From NCBI GenBank assembly GCA_036745245.1, contig DAIOGN010000096.1, forward strand, positions 1-13,850: 13,850 bases of DNA. The letters are read 5' to 3'. Positions within the stretch are counted from its first letter, which is position 1, and each line of letters starts with the position of its first letter. Below are positions 6,291 to 12,098 of this stretch, in pieces. This DNA is from DAIOGN01 sp036745245 (GTDB lineage: Bacteria > Zixibacteria > MSB-5A5 > JAUVRN01). Below the pieces are notes generated by a model. It did not search any database, was not told where the DNA came from, and saw only the letters and a program-made list of their open reading frames with translations. Position numbers and translations under genes: made by a program.

Positions 6291-8180
6291 ATGAATTCAC
6301 AAGCTCATGCTCGGAAGTTCCTGCGCGGACTGGCCCTCCTGGCCGGAATGACGGTCTCCACTCCGGCCCTGGCGTTTACGCTTTCGGGGACGGTGACCAC
6401 GCAATCCGGAAACCAGCCCGTGAGTGGCGTGGACGTTCGGCTCTTTACCGGAACGGGCGTACCCATCGGGATACCGCCCACCCTCACCAATGGGTCGGGC
6501 TTCTACTCCGTCACAGGGATCCCAGCCGGCAGCTACCAGATGCAATTCGTGCCGCCGGCGTCCACGGGGCTGCTTCACCTCCTCGTGACCGGGATTTCTG
6601 TGTCAGGCAATACTACGGTGGATGCGCAGCTGGAGGCGGGCAACATTCTCTCCGGCTTCGTGCGCAATACGTCGCTCTCGCCTCTGGCCGGCATCGACAT
6701 CAACGTATACGAAGGTAACGGCACCAAGCTGGAAACCCCGGGCGACAACTCGGACCTCACGGGGTTCTACGACGTGGTCGTGCCCAACGGCAGCTACTTG
6801 CTCAGGTGGCGAAGCCTCGATACTCTGGCCCGCTGGGTGACCTACGAAATCGACAACGTGGATTTCAATGACAACAACCAGACCATCGATGTCACCCTCG
6901 AGTCGGGCTGGTTCGTGTCGGGCACGGTGACCGGTCCGGGTTCGGTCCCTGTGGTGAATGCGAACCTCGACTTTCTGGACGTGAACACACAACTCGTGGT
7001 TCCCACCCCCAACGACAACACGAACGGCCAGGGCCATTACAGGGTGCTCGTGCCGCCGCGTACCTACGACGTCACCGCAAGCGCACAGCCCGCGGACCAC
7101 CTCTTTCCGGGCAGCCGCACGGGGTTTGTGGTGACCAAAGACACTACGCTGAATTTCCAGCTTCAGCCTGTGGTCTTCCTCACCGGTCTCGTACGCAACA
7201 GCCTGAGCGTGGGTGTGGTCGGAGCCGATATCGATGTGCGCGACCCGGTCACGGGCGTCAAGCTTCTCACCCCGGGCGACAATACCGGAGTGGGCGGTGC
7301 GTACTCCATCAGCTTTCCCGCAGGCACCTACGACCTCGACTACCAACCCCCGGTGGCCAGCGGCCTGGCCCCGGTGCGGCTTGCGGGCGTGGTTCTGAAT
7401 ATCGATACGGCGATCAACGTCACGGTACCCAATGGCCTCTTGCTCTCAGGTCTCGTGCGCAGACCGGGAGCCATTCCCGTGCAGGGCGTGGACATCGACG
7501 TGAAGTATGCAGCCACGGGGGCCGTGGTGCCCGTGGTGGGAGATCTTACCGATGTCACTGGCGCGTTTGCCGTGGTGATCCCCGTGGGGATGATGGACGT
7601 GGAAATCGAGCCGCCGCCGGCACTGCGCCTGACCCCCAAACTGTTGGCCGGCATCTCGCCTTCCGGTGACACGTCCGTGGTAGTCACGCTGGACACCGGG
7701 CTTGTCATCAGCGGCACAGTGTTCGACAACACCGGGACGACGCCCCTGCCCGGCGTGAGGGTGAGGGCTGTTGACGCGAGCACCGGCGACACCGTGTTCA
7801 CGCCGTCCGGCACCACCGATCCGCTGGGGCAGTACCAGCTCCTGGCGCCTCCGGACACCTACCTGCTGCGCTATTCTCCCGGCACGGGCAGCGGACTTGC
7901 GGACACCGTGCTGACCGGCGTGATCGTGTCCAAGGACACCGTCATCAACGTGACGTTCGGCGCCAGCACTGCCGACGTCCGGGGAGACGTCAACAACAAT
8001 GGCTCGACCACCTCGTCCGACATCATTTACCTGGTGAACTACGTCTTCAAGGGCGGTCCGCCACCCCTGCCCGTCGTTTCCGAGGGGGATGTCAATTGCA
8101 GTGCCACGATCACGTCTTCAGACGTGATCTTCCTGGTGAACTACGTGTTCAAGGGGGGGCCGACTCCGGTCTGCCCCTAG
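6291..8180 (+). CDS. Secreted six-module beta-sandwich protein with C-terminal type I dockerin
   Basis: The protein has 629 residues from ATG 6291; the alternative ATG at 6264 has no ribosome binding site. Residues 1-28 form a typical signal peptide (HARK, hydrophobic FLRGLALLAGMTV, cut after ALA). Six modules of about 88 residues follow, starting near 29, 118, 207, 295, 383 and 471, of the same type as in the gene upstream: xxLSGxVxN opening strand, TPGDNxD loop, G-x-Y-x-V-x-VPxGxY, and DTxxNVTL end strand. From about 563 the protein ends in a dockerin: DVNNNGSTTSSD (567-578) and DVNCSATITSSD (600-611) are 12-residue calcium-loop-like segments, each followed by an identical helix, LVNYVFKGG. 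A dockerin normally binds a cohesin, docking a protein onto a partner or the surface; no cohesin is visible here. The gene is 41 bp downstream of its paralogue and is probably the last gene of the unit. It has no catalytic motif; a structural or adhesive surface role is inferred. Confidence 0.9.
   Translation: MNSQAHARKFLRGLALLAGMTVSTPALAFTLSGTVTTQSGNQPVSGVDVRLFTGTGVPIGIPPTLTNGSGFYSVTGIPAGSYQMQFVPPASTGLLHLLVTGISVSGNTTVDAQLEAGNILSGFVRNTSLSPLAGIDINVYEGNGTKLETPGDNSDLTGFYDVVVPNGSYLLRWRSLDTLARWVTYEIDNVDFNDNNQTIDVTLESGWFVSGTVTGPGSVPVVNANLDFLDVNTQLVVPTPNDNTNGQGHYRVLVPPRTYDVTASAQPADHLFPGSRTGFVVTKDTTLNFQLQPVVFLTGLVRNSLSVGVVGADIDVRDPVTGVKLLTPGDNTGVGGAYSISFPAGTYDLDYQPPVASGLAPVRLAGVVLNIDTAINVTVPNGLLLSGLVRRPGAIPVQGVDIDVKYAATGAVVPVVGDLTDVTGAFAVVIPVGMMDVEIEPPPALRLTPKLLAGISPSGDTSVVVTLDTGLVISGTVFDNTGTTPLPGVRVRAVDASTGDTVFTPSGTTDPLGQYQLLAPPDTYLLRYSPGTGSGLADTVLTGVIVSKDTVINVTFGASTADVRGDVNNNGSTTSSDIIYLVNYVFKGGPPPLPVVSEGDVNCSATITSSDVIFLVNYVFKGGPTPVCP
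6375..7967 (+). repeat. Second array of six divergent modules of about 88 residues
   Basis: The array is homologous in module type, number and order to the one in the upstream gene. The TPGDN loop is clearest in modules 2 (residues 149-153) and 4 (327-331); modules 5 and 6 have degenerate loops (VGDLTD, PSGTTD). Fourth-module residues DPVTGVKLLTPGDNT closely resemble first-module residues of the upstream protein (DPVTGVKLTTPNDNT). Confidence 0.85.
7977..8177 (+). other. Type I dockerin coding segment
   Basis: Two F-hand-like halves span residues 563-629. The first loop keeps Asp/Asn/Asn at positions 1, 3 and 5 and Asp at 12. The second has Ser at position 5, a weaker calcium ligand, but keeps Asp at 1 and 12. 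The two LVNYVFKGG helices are identical. The style, with FKGG followed by prolines, is common in uncultured FCB-group genomes. Confidence 0.85.
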
Positions 8181-8324
8181 CAGAGCCTGCGCACCGCGGG
8201 GCCCGGCGCCGCTTTCAACCCGAGTGTGGCGTGCGGTCCCCGCGCTGCTTGTGAGAGGACGGGCCTTGAGGTGTCCTGCCGCATCCGGACCGGCCCTGCG
8301 GCGTTGCGAATCTCCGTCCCCCGG

Positions 8325-8741
8325 CTAGAGCTTCTCCGCCCTGAAGTTGAGCGTTCCGTCGACCTGGTAGAGCGTCACGCGCACGCGCCACAGCCCTGTG
8401 GTGCCCACGGCGGTCTGGTCGGTCGCGGAGGCCTTCAGGCTATCCGAGTAGACAAGTGTGTTGTCGGCGTCGTAGATCTGAAGCACGGTCGAGCCGGCCG
8501 AGATCGCAGAGGAGTGGTTGACAGTGGCCCGCGTGCCCGTATTGTCCCAGTTGTAGGCGACCGTGGTCGCCACATCCGTGAGAGCCGTAGCCTGGAACTG
8601 GAAGTTGTCCTGCGTGTTGATGATCTCCGGCTGGAAGTTGGACAAGGGCGGCGGAGCGGTATTCTTGTTACCGCTGCAACCTGCTGCGATGATCCCGGCG
8701 ATCACCAGCAGTACCCAGTACAGCCTGACCTGACGAGCCAT
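8325..8741 (-). CDS. Small lipoprotein, hypothetical, beta-rich
   Basis: This 138-residue protein starts at ATG 8741 with a perfect AGGAGGT five nt upstream. Residues 1-21 are a lipoprotein signal peptide (hydrophobic VLLVIAGIIAAG) with lipobox AAGC, Cys22 being the acylated residue. A short polar, proline-containing linker follows. Residues about 35-138 are rich in alternating strands (FQFQATALTD, VAYNWDN, TVLQIYDADNTLVY, GLWRVRVTLYQVDGTLNFRAEKL), consistent with a small beta-sandwich of the pre-peptidase C-terminal or jelly-roll kind, possibly ligand or polymer binding. No catalytic motif or named family is recognised. It is convergent with the dockerin gene (144 bp between the stops) and divergent from adaA, so it stands alone as one transcript. 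Confidence 0.85.
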   Translation of the reverse strand: MARQVRLYWVLLVIAGIIAAGCSGNKNTAPPPLSNFQPEIINTQDNFQFQATALTDVATTVAYNWDNTGTRATVNHSSAISAGSTVLQIYDADNTLVYSDSLKASATDQTAVGTTGLWRVRVTLYQVDGTLNFRAEKL

Positions 8742-8746
8742 TCGAG

Positions 8747-8753
8747 ACCTCCT
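8747..8753 (-). promoter_or_regulatory. Strong ribosome binding site of the small lipoprotein gene
   Basis: AGGAGGT on the minus strand, 5 nt before ATG 8741. The consensus match is full, suggesting efficient translation. Confidence 0.8.
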
Positions 8754-8806
8754 TCTTATAAAGCTGGGGTACGTCGCGCCCAGCGGGTAAAAGATTCAAA
8801 CTTCGA

Positions 8807-8836
8807 AGCCTACTCCCCAATGTCGGCCAGTCTCAA
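8807..8836 (-). promoter_or_regulatory. Possible promoter of the small lipoprotein gene
   Basis: On the minus strand TTGAGA (8836-8831) and TAGGCT (8812-8807) are 18 bp apart. The -35 match is good (5/6), the -10 match is poor. The -35 overlaps a 10-bp perfect palindrome CTCAATTGAG (8832-8841), which could be a regulator site. The start of transcription would be about 58 nt before the ATG. Confidence 0.25.
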
Positions 8837-8960
8837 TTGAGGGTTTACGTCTGCGTGGGTATAGCTCAGAGATTTCTCAGGTGTGCGGGCCCTGGGTGGA
8901 ACATCCGGCATCACCGGCTCGGGACGTGTGCCGCCGCGTCGATCCGGCGGATCTGCGGGC

Positions 8961-8980
8961 GATCAGAATGTGATCAGAAT
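8961..8980 (+). promoter_or_regulatory. Direct repeat GATCAGAAT x2, candidate operator of the adaA-ogt operon
   Basis: Two identical 9-mers at 8961-8969 and 8972-8980 are separated by GT, giving an 11-bp period close to one helical turn. They lie about 60-80 bp upstream of the adaA start. AraC-family proteins with two HTH units typically bind direct half-sites on one DNA face, and Ada proteins activate their own gene, so this is a reasonable AdaA site. No known Ada box consensus is matched; the role is inferred from position only. Confidence 0.4.
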
Positions 8981-9039
8981 CGGACTTCCTTGCCCGAATA
9001 TCGGTAGATCGACCGGTCGGCGATCTGTAGGTTGCGTTC

Positions 9040-9600
9040 GTGAGCACGCTATCGCAGCAGCAGATGGAGTTCGCCATGAGGTCCAAAGACCCTGCCTTCA
9101 ACGGCAAGTTCTTCGTGGGTGTGCACTCTACGGGGATTTTCTGCCTGCCGTCGTGCCGCGCGCGTCCGCCGCTTCTCAAGAACGTCCGCTTCTATCCATC
9201 CGTGAAGGCGGCCCGGTCCGCCGGGCTGCGTGCGTGCAAGCGCTGTCGCCCGGAACGGTTCCCCGACACCAGCCCGAACTGGGCGGAGAAACTCACATCG
9301 TATCTCAACAGTCACCCCGGCACGCGCCTGGCCGAAATCGACCTGGCCAGGCTGGCCGGCGTCGACATCACCACGGTGCGCCGCAATTTCAAGCAACGTC
9401 ACCATACCACCCCGCTGGCCTGGCATCGCAAACTCCGGCTCGAACATGCCCGAAAGCTGATGGCTCAGGGAACCAGTTACCTGGCCGCTGCCTATGAGTG
9501 CGGCTGGGAATCCGCCAGCGGTTTTCGCGCAGCCTACGAGCGGCAATTCGGTCGGCCGCCAGGGAGAGTGAATGAACACCGAAGTCATCGTCTGTCGTAA
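9040..9600 (+). CDS. adaA: AdaA-like methylphosphotriester-DNA methyltransferase / AraC-type regulator
   Basis: The 186-residue protein starts at GTG 9040; an upstream AGGTTG is a weak ribosome binding site, but the start fits because residues 7-28 align with the E. coli Ada N-terminus. Residues 14-75 are the Ada zinc domain: GVHSTGIFCLPSC with Cys35 and Cys39, then ACKRC with Cys66 and Cys69. All four zinc ligands are present; Cys35 corresponds to E. coli Cys38, which accepts methyl from the S-diastereomer of methylphosphotriesters. Residues about 82-180 are an AraC-type double helix-turn-helix (LARLAGVDITTVRRNFKQR, then YLAAAYECGWESASGFRAAYERQFG). By family knowledge, methylation of the Cys turns the protein into a transcription activator for alkylation repair genes, including its own. 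It lacks the O6-methylguanine domain of full-length Ada; that function is encoded by the next gene, which overlaps by 29 bp, as in the Bacillus adaA-adaB pair. Confidence 0.93.
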   Translation: MSTLSQQQMEFAMRSKDPAFNGKFFVGVHSTGIFCLPSCRARPPLLKNVRFYPSVKAARSAGLRACKRCRPERFPDTSPNWAEKLTSYLNSHPGTRLAEIDLARLAGVDITTVRRNFKQRHHTTPLAWHRKLRLEHARKLMAQGTSYLAAAYECGWESASGFRAAYERQFGRPPGRVNEHRSHRLS

Positions 9601-10105
9601 CCTCTGGAGCCCCGTGGGCGACATGATCGCCGGCGCGTCTCCCCAGGGGATCTGTTTCCTCGAGTGGCACAGTCGCGGCGGAGTGGAGAAAATCCGCGAG
9701 CGTGTCGAGAAGCGCTACCGCCTCACCGTGGTCGAGGGCAATCACCCGCATCTCGAAACACTCGCGCGTGAACTCGGCGATTACTTCGAAGGCACGCTCG
9801 CGCGTTTCACTGTGGCTGTGCATCTCGAAGGCACTCCCTTCGAGCGCCAGGTCTGGGAAACGCTTCTCACCATTCCCTACGGCGAAACGCGGTCGTACGG
9901 GGACGTCGCTGAAACCATCGGCAAGCCCAAGGCGTTTCGTGCCACGGGGCGCGCAAACGGGGCCAACTACATTTCCATCGTAGTGCCGTGTCACCGGGTC
10001 ATCGAATCGTCGGGAAAGCTCCGGGGCTACGGCGGCGGACTGTGGCGGAAGAAGTACCTTCTCGAGCTCGAAGCGCGGGGACGCCAGGCCGGTCTGGCTG
10101 CGTAG
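9572..10105 (+). CDS. ogt: Methylated-DNA-[protein]-cysteine S-methyltransferase (O6-alkylguanine)
   Basis: This 177-residue protein starts at ATG 9572, 29 bp before the end of adaA, with AGGGAGAG at 9561-9568 as ribosome binding site. Residues 1-85 are the Ogt/MGMT N-terminal ribonuclease-like fold. Residues 88-170 are the DNA-binding, active-site domain: FERQVWETLLTIPYGETRSYGDVAETIG is the conserved core, the RATGRANGAN segment holds the arginine finger (Arg123) and helix-turn-helix end, and IVVPCHRV has acceptor Cys140. GYGGGLWRKKYLLELE matches the usual C-terminal motif. It removes the alkyl group from O6-methylguanine (and O4-methylthymine) in a single suicidal transfer. Together with AdaA it rebuilds the two activities of E. 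coli Ada in separate chains. Expression is expected to be induced with adaA from one transcript. In the Bacillus naming it would be adaB. Confidence 0.95.
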   Translation: MNTEVIVCRNLWSPVGDMIAGASPQGICFLEWHSRGGVEKIRERVEKRYRLTVVEGNHPHLETLARELGDYFEGTLARFTVAVHLEGTPFERQVWETLLTIPYGETRSYGDVAETIGKPKAFRATGRANGANYISIVVPCHRVIESSGKLRGYGGGLWRKKYLLELEARGRQAGLAA

Positions 10106-10113
10106 TACCAAAG

Positions 10114-10141
10114 AAAAAAGCCCCGTCCTCGTGGACGGGGC
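10114..10141. terminator. Intrinsic terminator, strong on the minus strand and likely bidirectional
   Basis: A perfect 9-bp stem GCCCCGTCC/GGACGGGGC (10120-10128 and 10133-10141) closes a TCGT loop. On the minus strand it is followed directly by six T (10119-10114), an excellent terminator for the membrane-protein gene. On the plus strand only CTTTG follows, so it may stop the adaA-ogt transcript less efficiently. Confidence 0.88.
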
Positions 10142-10163
10142 CTTTGCCTGCGAAGCGCGCGAA

Positions 10164-10691
10164 CTACGACACCAGCGTCCGGACTTCCTTATCCGACAAC
10201 TGCCTGAACGAGAACTTGTAGCCTTCGTACAGAGCGAGCCCGTAGAACAAAATGTCCATGGGCTGAAATGTAGCCAGGATCAAGTCTATCGCGGTGCCCG
10301 GGTTCAGGCTCGAAAGCACCGTAAGCGAACTGGTCTCGGTCTGGTTGCCGATCATGATGCACACCGACAGAAGGTTTCCCAGCACGCAGCCCACAAAGGC
10401 GAGCAGTGCGCCGCAGTAGCCGAACGTCTTGTCCACGCCACGGCCGAACGTGCGGTTCGCGAAGCCTACCAGGAATCCCACGCCCACGGCCATCCAGCCA
10501 ATCTGGTAGCCCGTGAGAACGGTGATCACGGCCCACAGGCACGCGCCCAGAATGGCGGCGCCCAGGCCGGCGAGAATTCCGCGGGAGAGATCCTGCTCTT
10601 CGCGCATCTTTCTCTGAAATTGCTGTAATCTGGCGGCATCTACCTGTGTGCTGGCCGCCGAACTTGGCGGCGCCGCCTGTGCGGTCTGCAT
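10164..10691 (-). CDS. Unknown inner-membrane protein with about four helices
   Basis: The protein has 175 residues from ATG 10691, which has a strong AGGAGG site 5 nt upstream; the frame is open further upstream to 10805 but no start there has such a site. Residues 1-35 are cytoplasmic-looking: Ala/Pro/Ser-rich, then a charged, possibly helical stretch (RLQQFQRKMREEQD). Membrane segments are predicted by eye at about 37-58, 64-79, 92-114 and 142-158. The core has a recognisable glycine-rich pattern: GYQIGWMAVGVGFLVG, then GRGVDKTFGYCGALLAFVGCVLGN, with Cys93, Cys102 and Cys111 in or near the third helix. A similar pattern occurs in uncharacterised small membrane proteins of Bacteroidota and relatives, as far as I recall; no function can be given. 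The protein ends in a short charged tail. The gene is monocistronic, ending at the strong stem-loop shared with ogt. Confidence 0.85.
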   Translation of the reverse strand: MQTAQAAPPSSAASTQVDAARLQQFQRKMREEQDLSRGILAGLGAAILGACLWAVITVLTGYQIGWMAVGVGFLVGFANRTFGRGVDKTFGYCGALLAFVGCVLGNLLSVCIMIGNQTETSSLTVLSSLNPGTAIDLILATFQPMDILFYGLALYEGYKFSFRQLSDKEVRTLVS

Positions 10692-10696
10692 ACCTT

Positions 10697-10702
10697 CCTC
10701 CT
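10697..10702 (-). promoter_or_regulatory. Ribosome binding site fixing the start at 10691
   Basis: AGGAGG on the minus strand, 5 nt before ATG 10691. It rules in this start over upstream in-frame candidates. Confidence 0.75.
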
Positions 10703-10888
10703 TTGCAAGCCGGCCGTAAGCGCCGGCTGCGATTCCCGCCTCCGTCTTCATAGGGTCGGCAGGAGGAGATTCCAACCTTCGCAACAAAACCAGGGTCGTC
10801 GTCAAATGGCATCGGTACGGCTTATCCCGCGTAACCGCATGACTGGTTTGGGCCTGGCCTTCCGTTTTTCTGCGGCCCGCGCAGGAGC

Positions 10889-10917
10889 TTGCAGTTCCGC
10901 TGTGGCCCTTCTATTAT
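10889..10917 (+). promoter_or_regulatory. Candidate promoter of the lipoprotein pair
   Basis: TTGCAG (10889-10894) and TATTAT (10912-10917) are 17 bp apart, the optimal spacing; the -10 matches 5/6, the -35 only its first three bases. The predicted leader is about 80 nt. The same AT patch reads as a perfect TATAAT on the minus strand (10918-10913), but without a recognisable -35, so a divergent promoter there is possible but weaker. Confidence 0.5.
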
Positions 10918-11007
10918 ATAGGCTCGAGGTGCGGCCGGCGTCCTCCCGGCGGCCTCCACCCGCGACTGCCACAACTGTAGGGTCAACCATTCAACGGTGA
11001 GGTAGTC

Positions 11008-12057
11008 ATGCATAACTACTCTCGTTTCCTGTTCCTGCTCGTTTTTGCACTCTTCGCCTGCAGCCAGCCTTCGACCGGACCTGAGCAGAACGCTGCGGTT
11101 TCCACCGGGGACATCCCTGCCGAAGTGCAGGCGAAACTCGATACGTACATCGTGCAGGATGAAGACGCACTGGCGTCGCTGGCGTCCACGGCCTTCGATG
11201 AATCGAACTCCTGGAGCGAGTACGACGTGTACGCAGTCACGTATCTATGGGGATCGTTTTTCCCGTTGGGTGGCGGGTCGCTGGTGTGGGACGGCGGTAC
11301 GTCGGTGAATGCGGAGGCCGTGATGCGCGTAGCCGCCGCCATCGATTTCGAGGCGGGCGAAGAGATCCTTCGTGACTCGACGCAGCCCGACCAGATCCAA
11401 TGGATCTCCTCCACGTCGCACGATCTCGACGGCGTGAGCTTCCTCCTGCTCGTGAAGCGGGGAGTCTTGTACTTCGCTCCGCCCGAACTCACGTTCAGAA
11501 CGCCGCCCATTACATTTTCGATTCTGGTGGATGACCTGGCGCATCATGCGTCATTCCATCCCGTGGACCACGCCAGCGGCGTGGCCGTGTTTGCGCGCCA
11601 GATCAAGAATGCCCCCTGCCCGCACGGCTACCTGGCAGGCCACTGGACGTTTGAAGAGAACACACGCACGCAGGGGCACTTCATGGGCCGCTGGCTGGCG
11701 AGAGACCACAACGCAGAGGGCCTTCTGTCGGGCAGATTCTGGACCGAACCCGACGGGTTGCGCCTGTTCAAGGGTCAGGTCTCGGGCGTAGTCACGGATC
11801 AGGTGATCCTGGAAATGGAAGGCACCTGGCAGCTCACTCCGCACCTGACTCCGGTCAATTGTCTCTCCTGCCGCGACGTCGGGTATTTTGTGGGACGCTG
11901 GAAGTACCTCGACGGTTCAGGCGGCGGCAAGCTCTCGGGGCAATTCGGCTATCCCGATCCCACCGCAGCGACTCCGGAACTGCCCTTCCGCGGTGTGTGG
12001 GTAGAGCGGTGTGATCATTACGCTGGAGATAACAGCTGGAACGACACGAGTCAGTAA
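11008..12057 (+). CDS. Lipoprotein with C-terminal four-cysteine domain, hypothetical
   Basis: This 349-residue protein starts at ATG with GGTGAGGT just upstream. Residues 1-17 are a lipoprotein signal (FLFLLVFALFA) and Cys18 is the acylation site. Residues about 35-200 form a beta-rich N-terminal domain (DVYAVTYLWG, SLVWDGG, IQWISSTSHDLDGVSFLLLV); its WG...W-x-G...W-x-S-x-T-x-x-x-x-DG pattern resembles uncharacterised envelope proteins of FCB-type genomes, from memory. Residues about 203-336 form a second domain with repeated G-x-[FWL]-x-G-x-[WF] strands and cysteines 204 (CPHG), 285 and 288 (CLSC) and 335 (WVERC). The following gene encodes the same domain. The cysteines could form two disulfides or bind a metal; in a periplasmic or surface lipoprotein, disulfides are more likely. 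It heads a probable two-gene transcript. No enzyme motif is recognised. Confidence 0.88.
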   Translation: MHNYSRFLFLLVFALFACSQPSTGPEQNAAVSTGDIPAEVQAKLDTYIVQDEDALASLASTAFDESNSWSEYDVYAVTYLWGSFFPLGGGSLVWDGGTSVNAEAVMRVAAAIDFEAGEEILRDSTQPDQIQWISSTSHDLDGVSFLLLVKRGVLYFAPPELTFRTPPITFSILVDDLAHHASFHPVDHASGVAVFARQIKNAPCPHGYLAGHWTFEENTRTQGHFMGRWLARDHNAEGLLSGRFWTEPDGLRLFKGQVSGVVTDQVILEMEGTWQLTPHLTPVNCLSCRDVGYFVGRWKYLDGSGGGKLSGQFGYPDPTAATPELPFRGVWVERCDHYAGDNSWNDTSQ

Positions 12058-12098
12058 CACGGCCCGTGGCGTCCGGCGGGTTTGAGCCAACCCGGGCG

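Larger units (their letters stand above)
8742..9039. other. Intergenic region between divergent lipoprotein and adaA genes
   Basis: This 298-bp stretch has no convincing gene. It holds the ribosome binding site and possible promoter of the minus-strand lipoprotein gene, a palindrome at 8832-8841, a second short palindrome CTTCGAAG at 8801-8808, and the two GATCAGAAT copies at 8961-8980 ahead of adaA. No tRNA or other RNA gene is seen. Confidence 0.7.
10692..11007. other. Intergenic region between divergent membrane-protein and lipoprotein genes
   Basis: This 316-bp region holds no supportable gene. It carries the ribosome binding sites of both flanking genes, a GCCGGC-type inverted repeat near 10710-10728 in the leader of the minus-strand gene, and an AT-rich promoter-like patch at 10911-10920. 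Short frames here run into the flanking leaders and have no start signals. Confidence 0.65.

Noticed and set aside
6603..7346. 247-codon open frame on the minus strand
   Set aside because: Antisense to the module array; its composition mirrors the repeats and no signal or motif is seen.
4366..7967. CRISPR array or mobile-element repeat
   Set aside because: Periodicity is about 264 bp, in frame and only conserved at protein level; it reflects protein modules. No transposase, integrase or terminal repeats are seen anywhere in the window.
8195..8244. 7-bp stem (CGCGGGG/CCCCGCG) after the dockerin gene, considered as terminator
   Set aside because: The loop is about 36 nt and no T-run follows; it does not meet the intrinsic terminator pattern.
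8226..8840. 204-codon open frame on the plus strand
   Set aside because: It lies opposite the small lipoprotein gene, which has a perfect ribosome binding site and lipobox; the plus-strand frame has neither.
8883..9497. 204-codon open frame overlapping adaA in another frame
   Set aside because: AdaA in the other frame keeps all zinc ligands and the HTH domain; this frame has no homology features.
9389..10111. 240-codon open frame on the minus strand
   Set aside because: Antisense to adaA and ogt, whose catalytic motifs are unambiguous.
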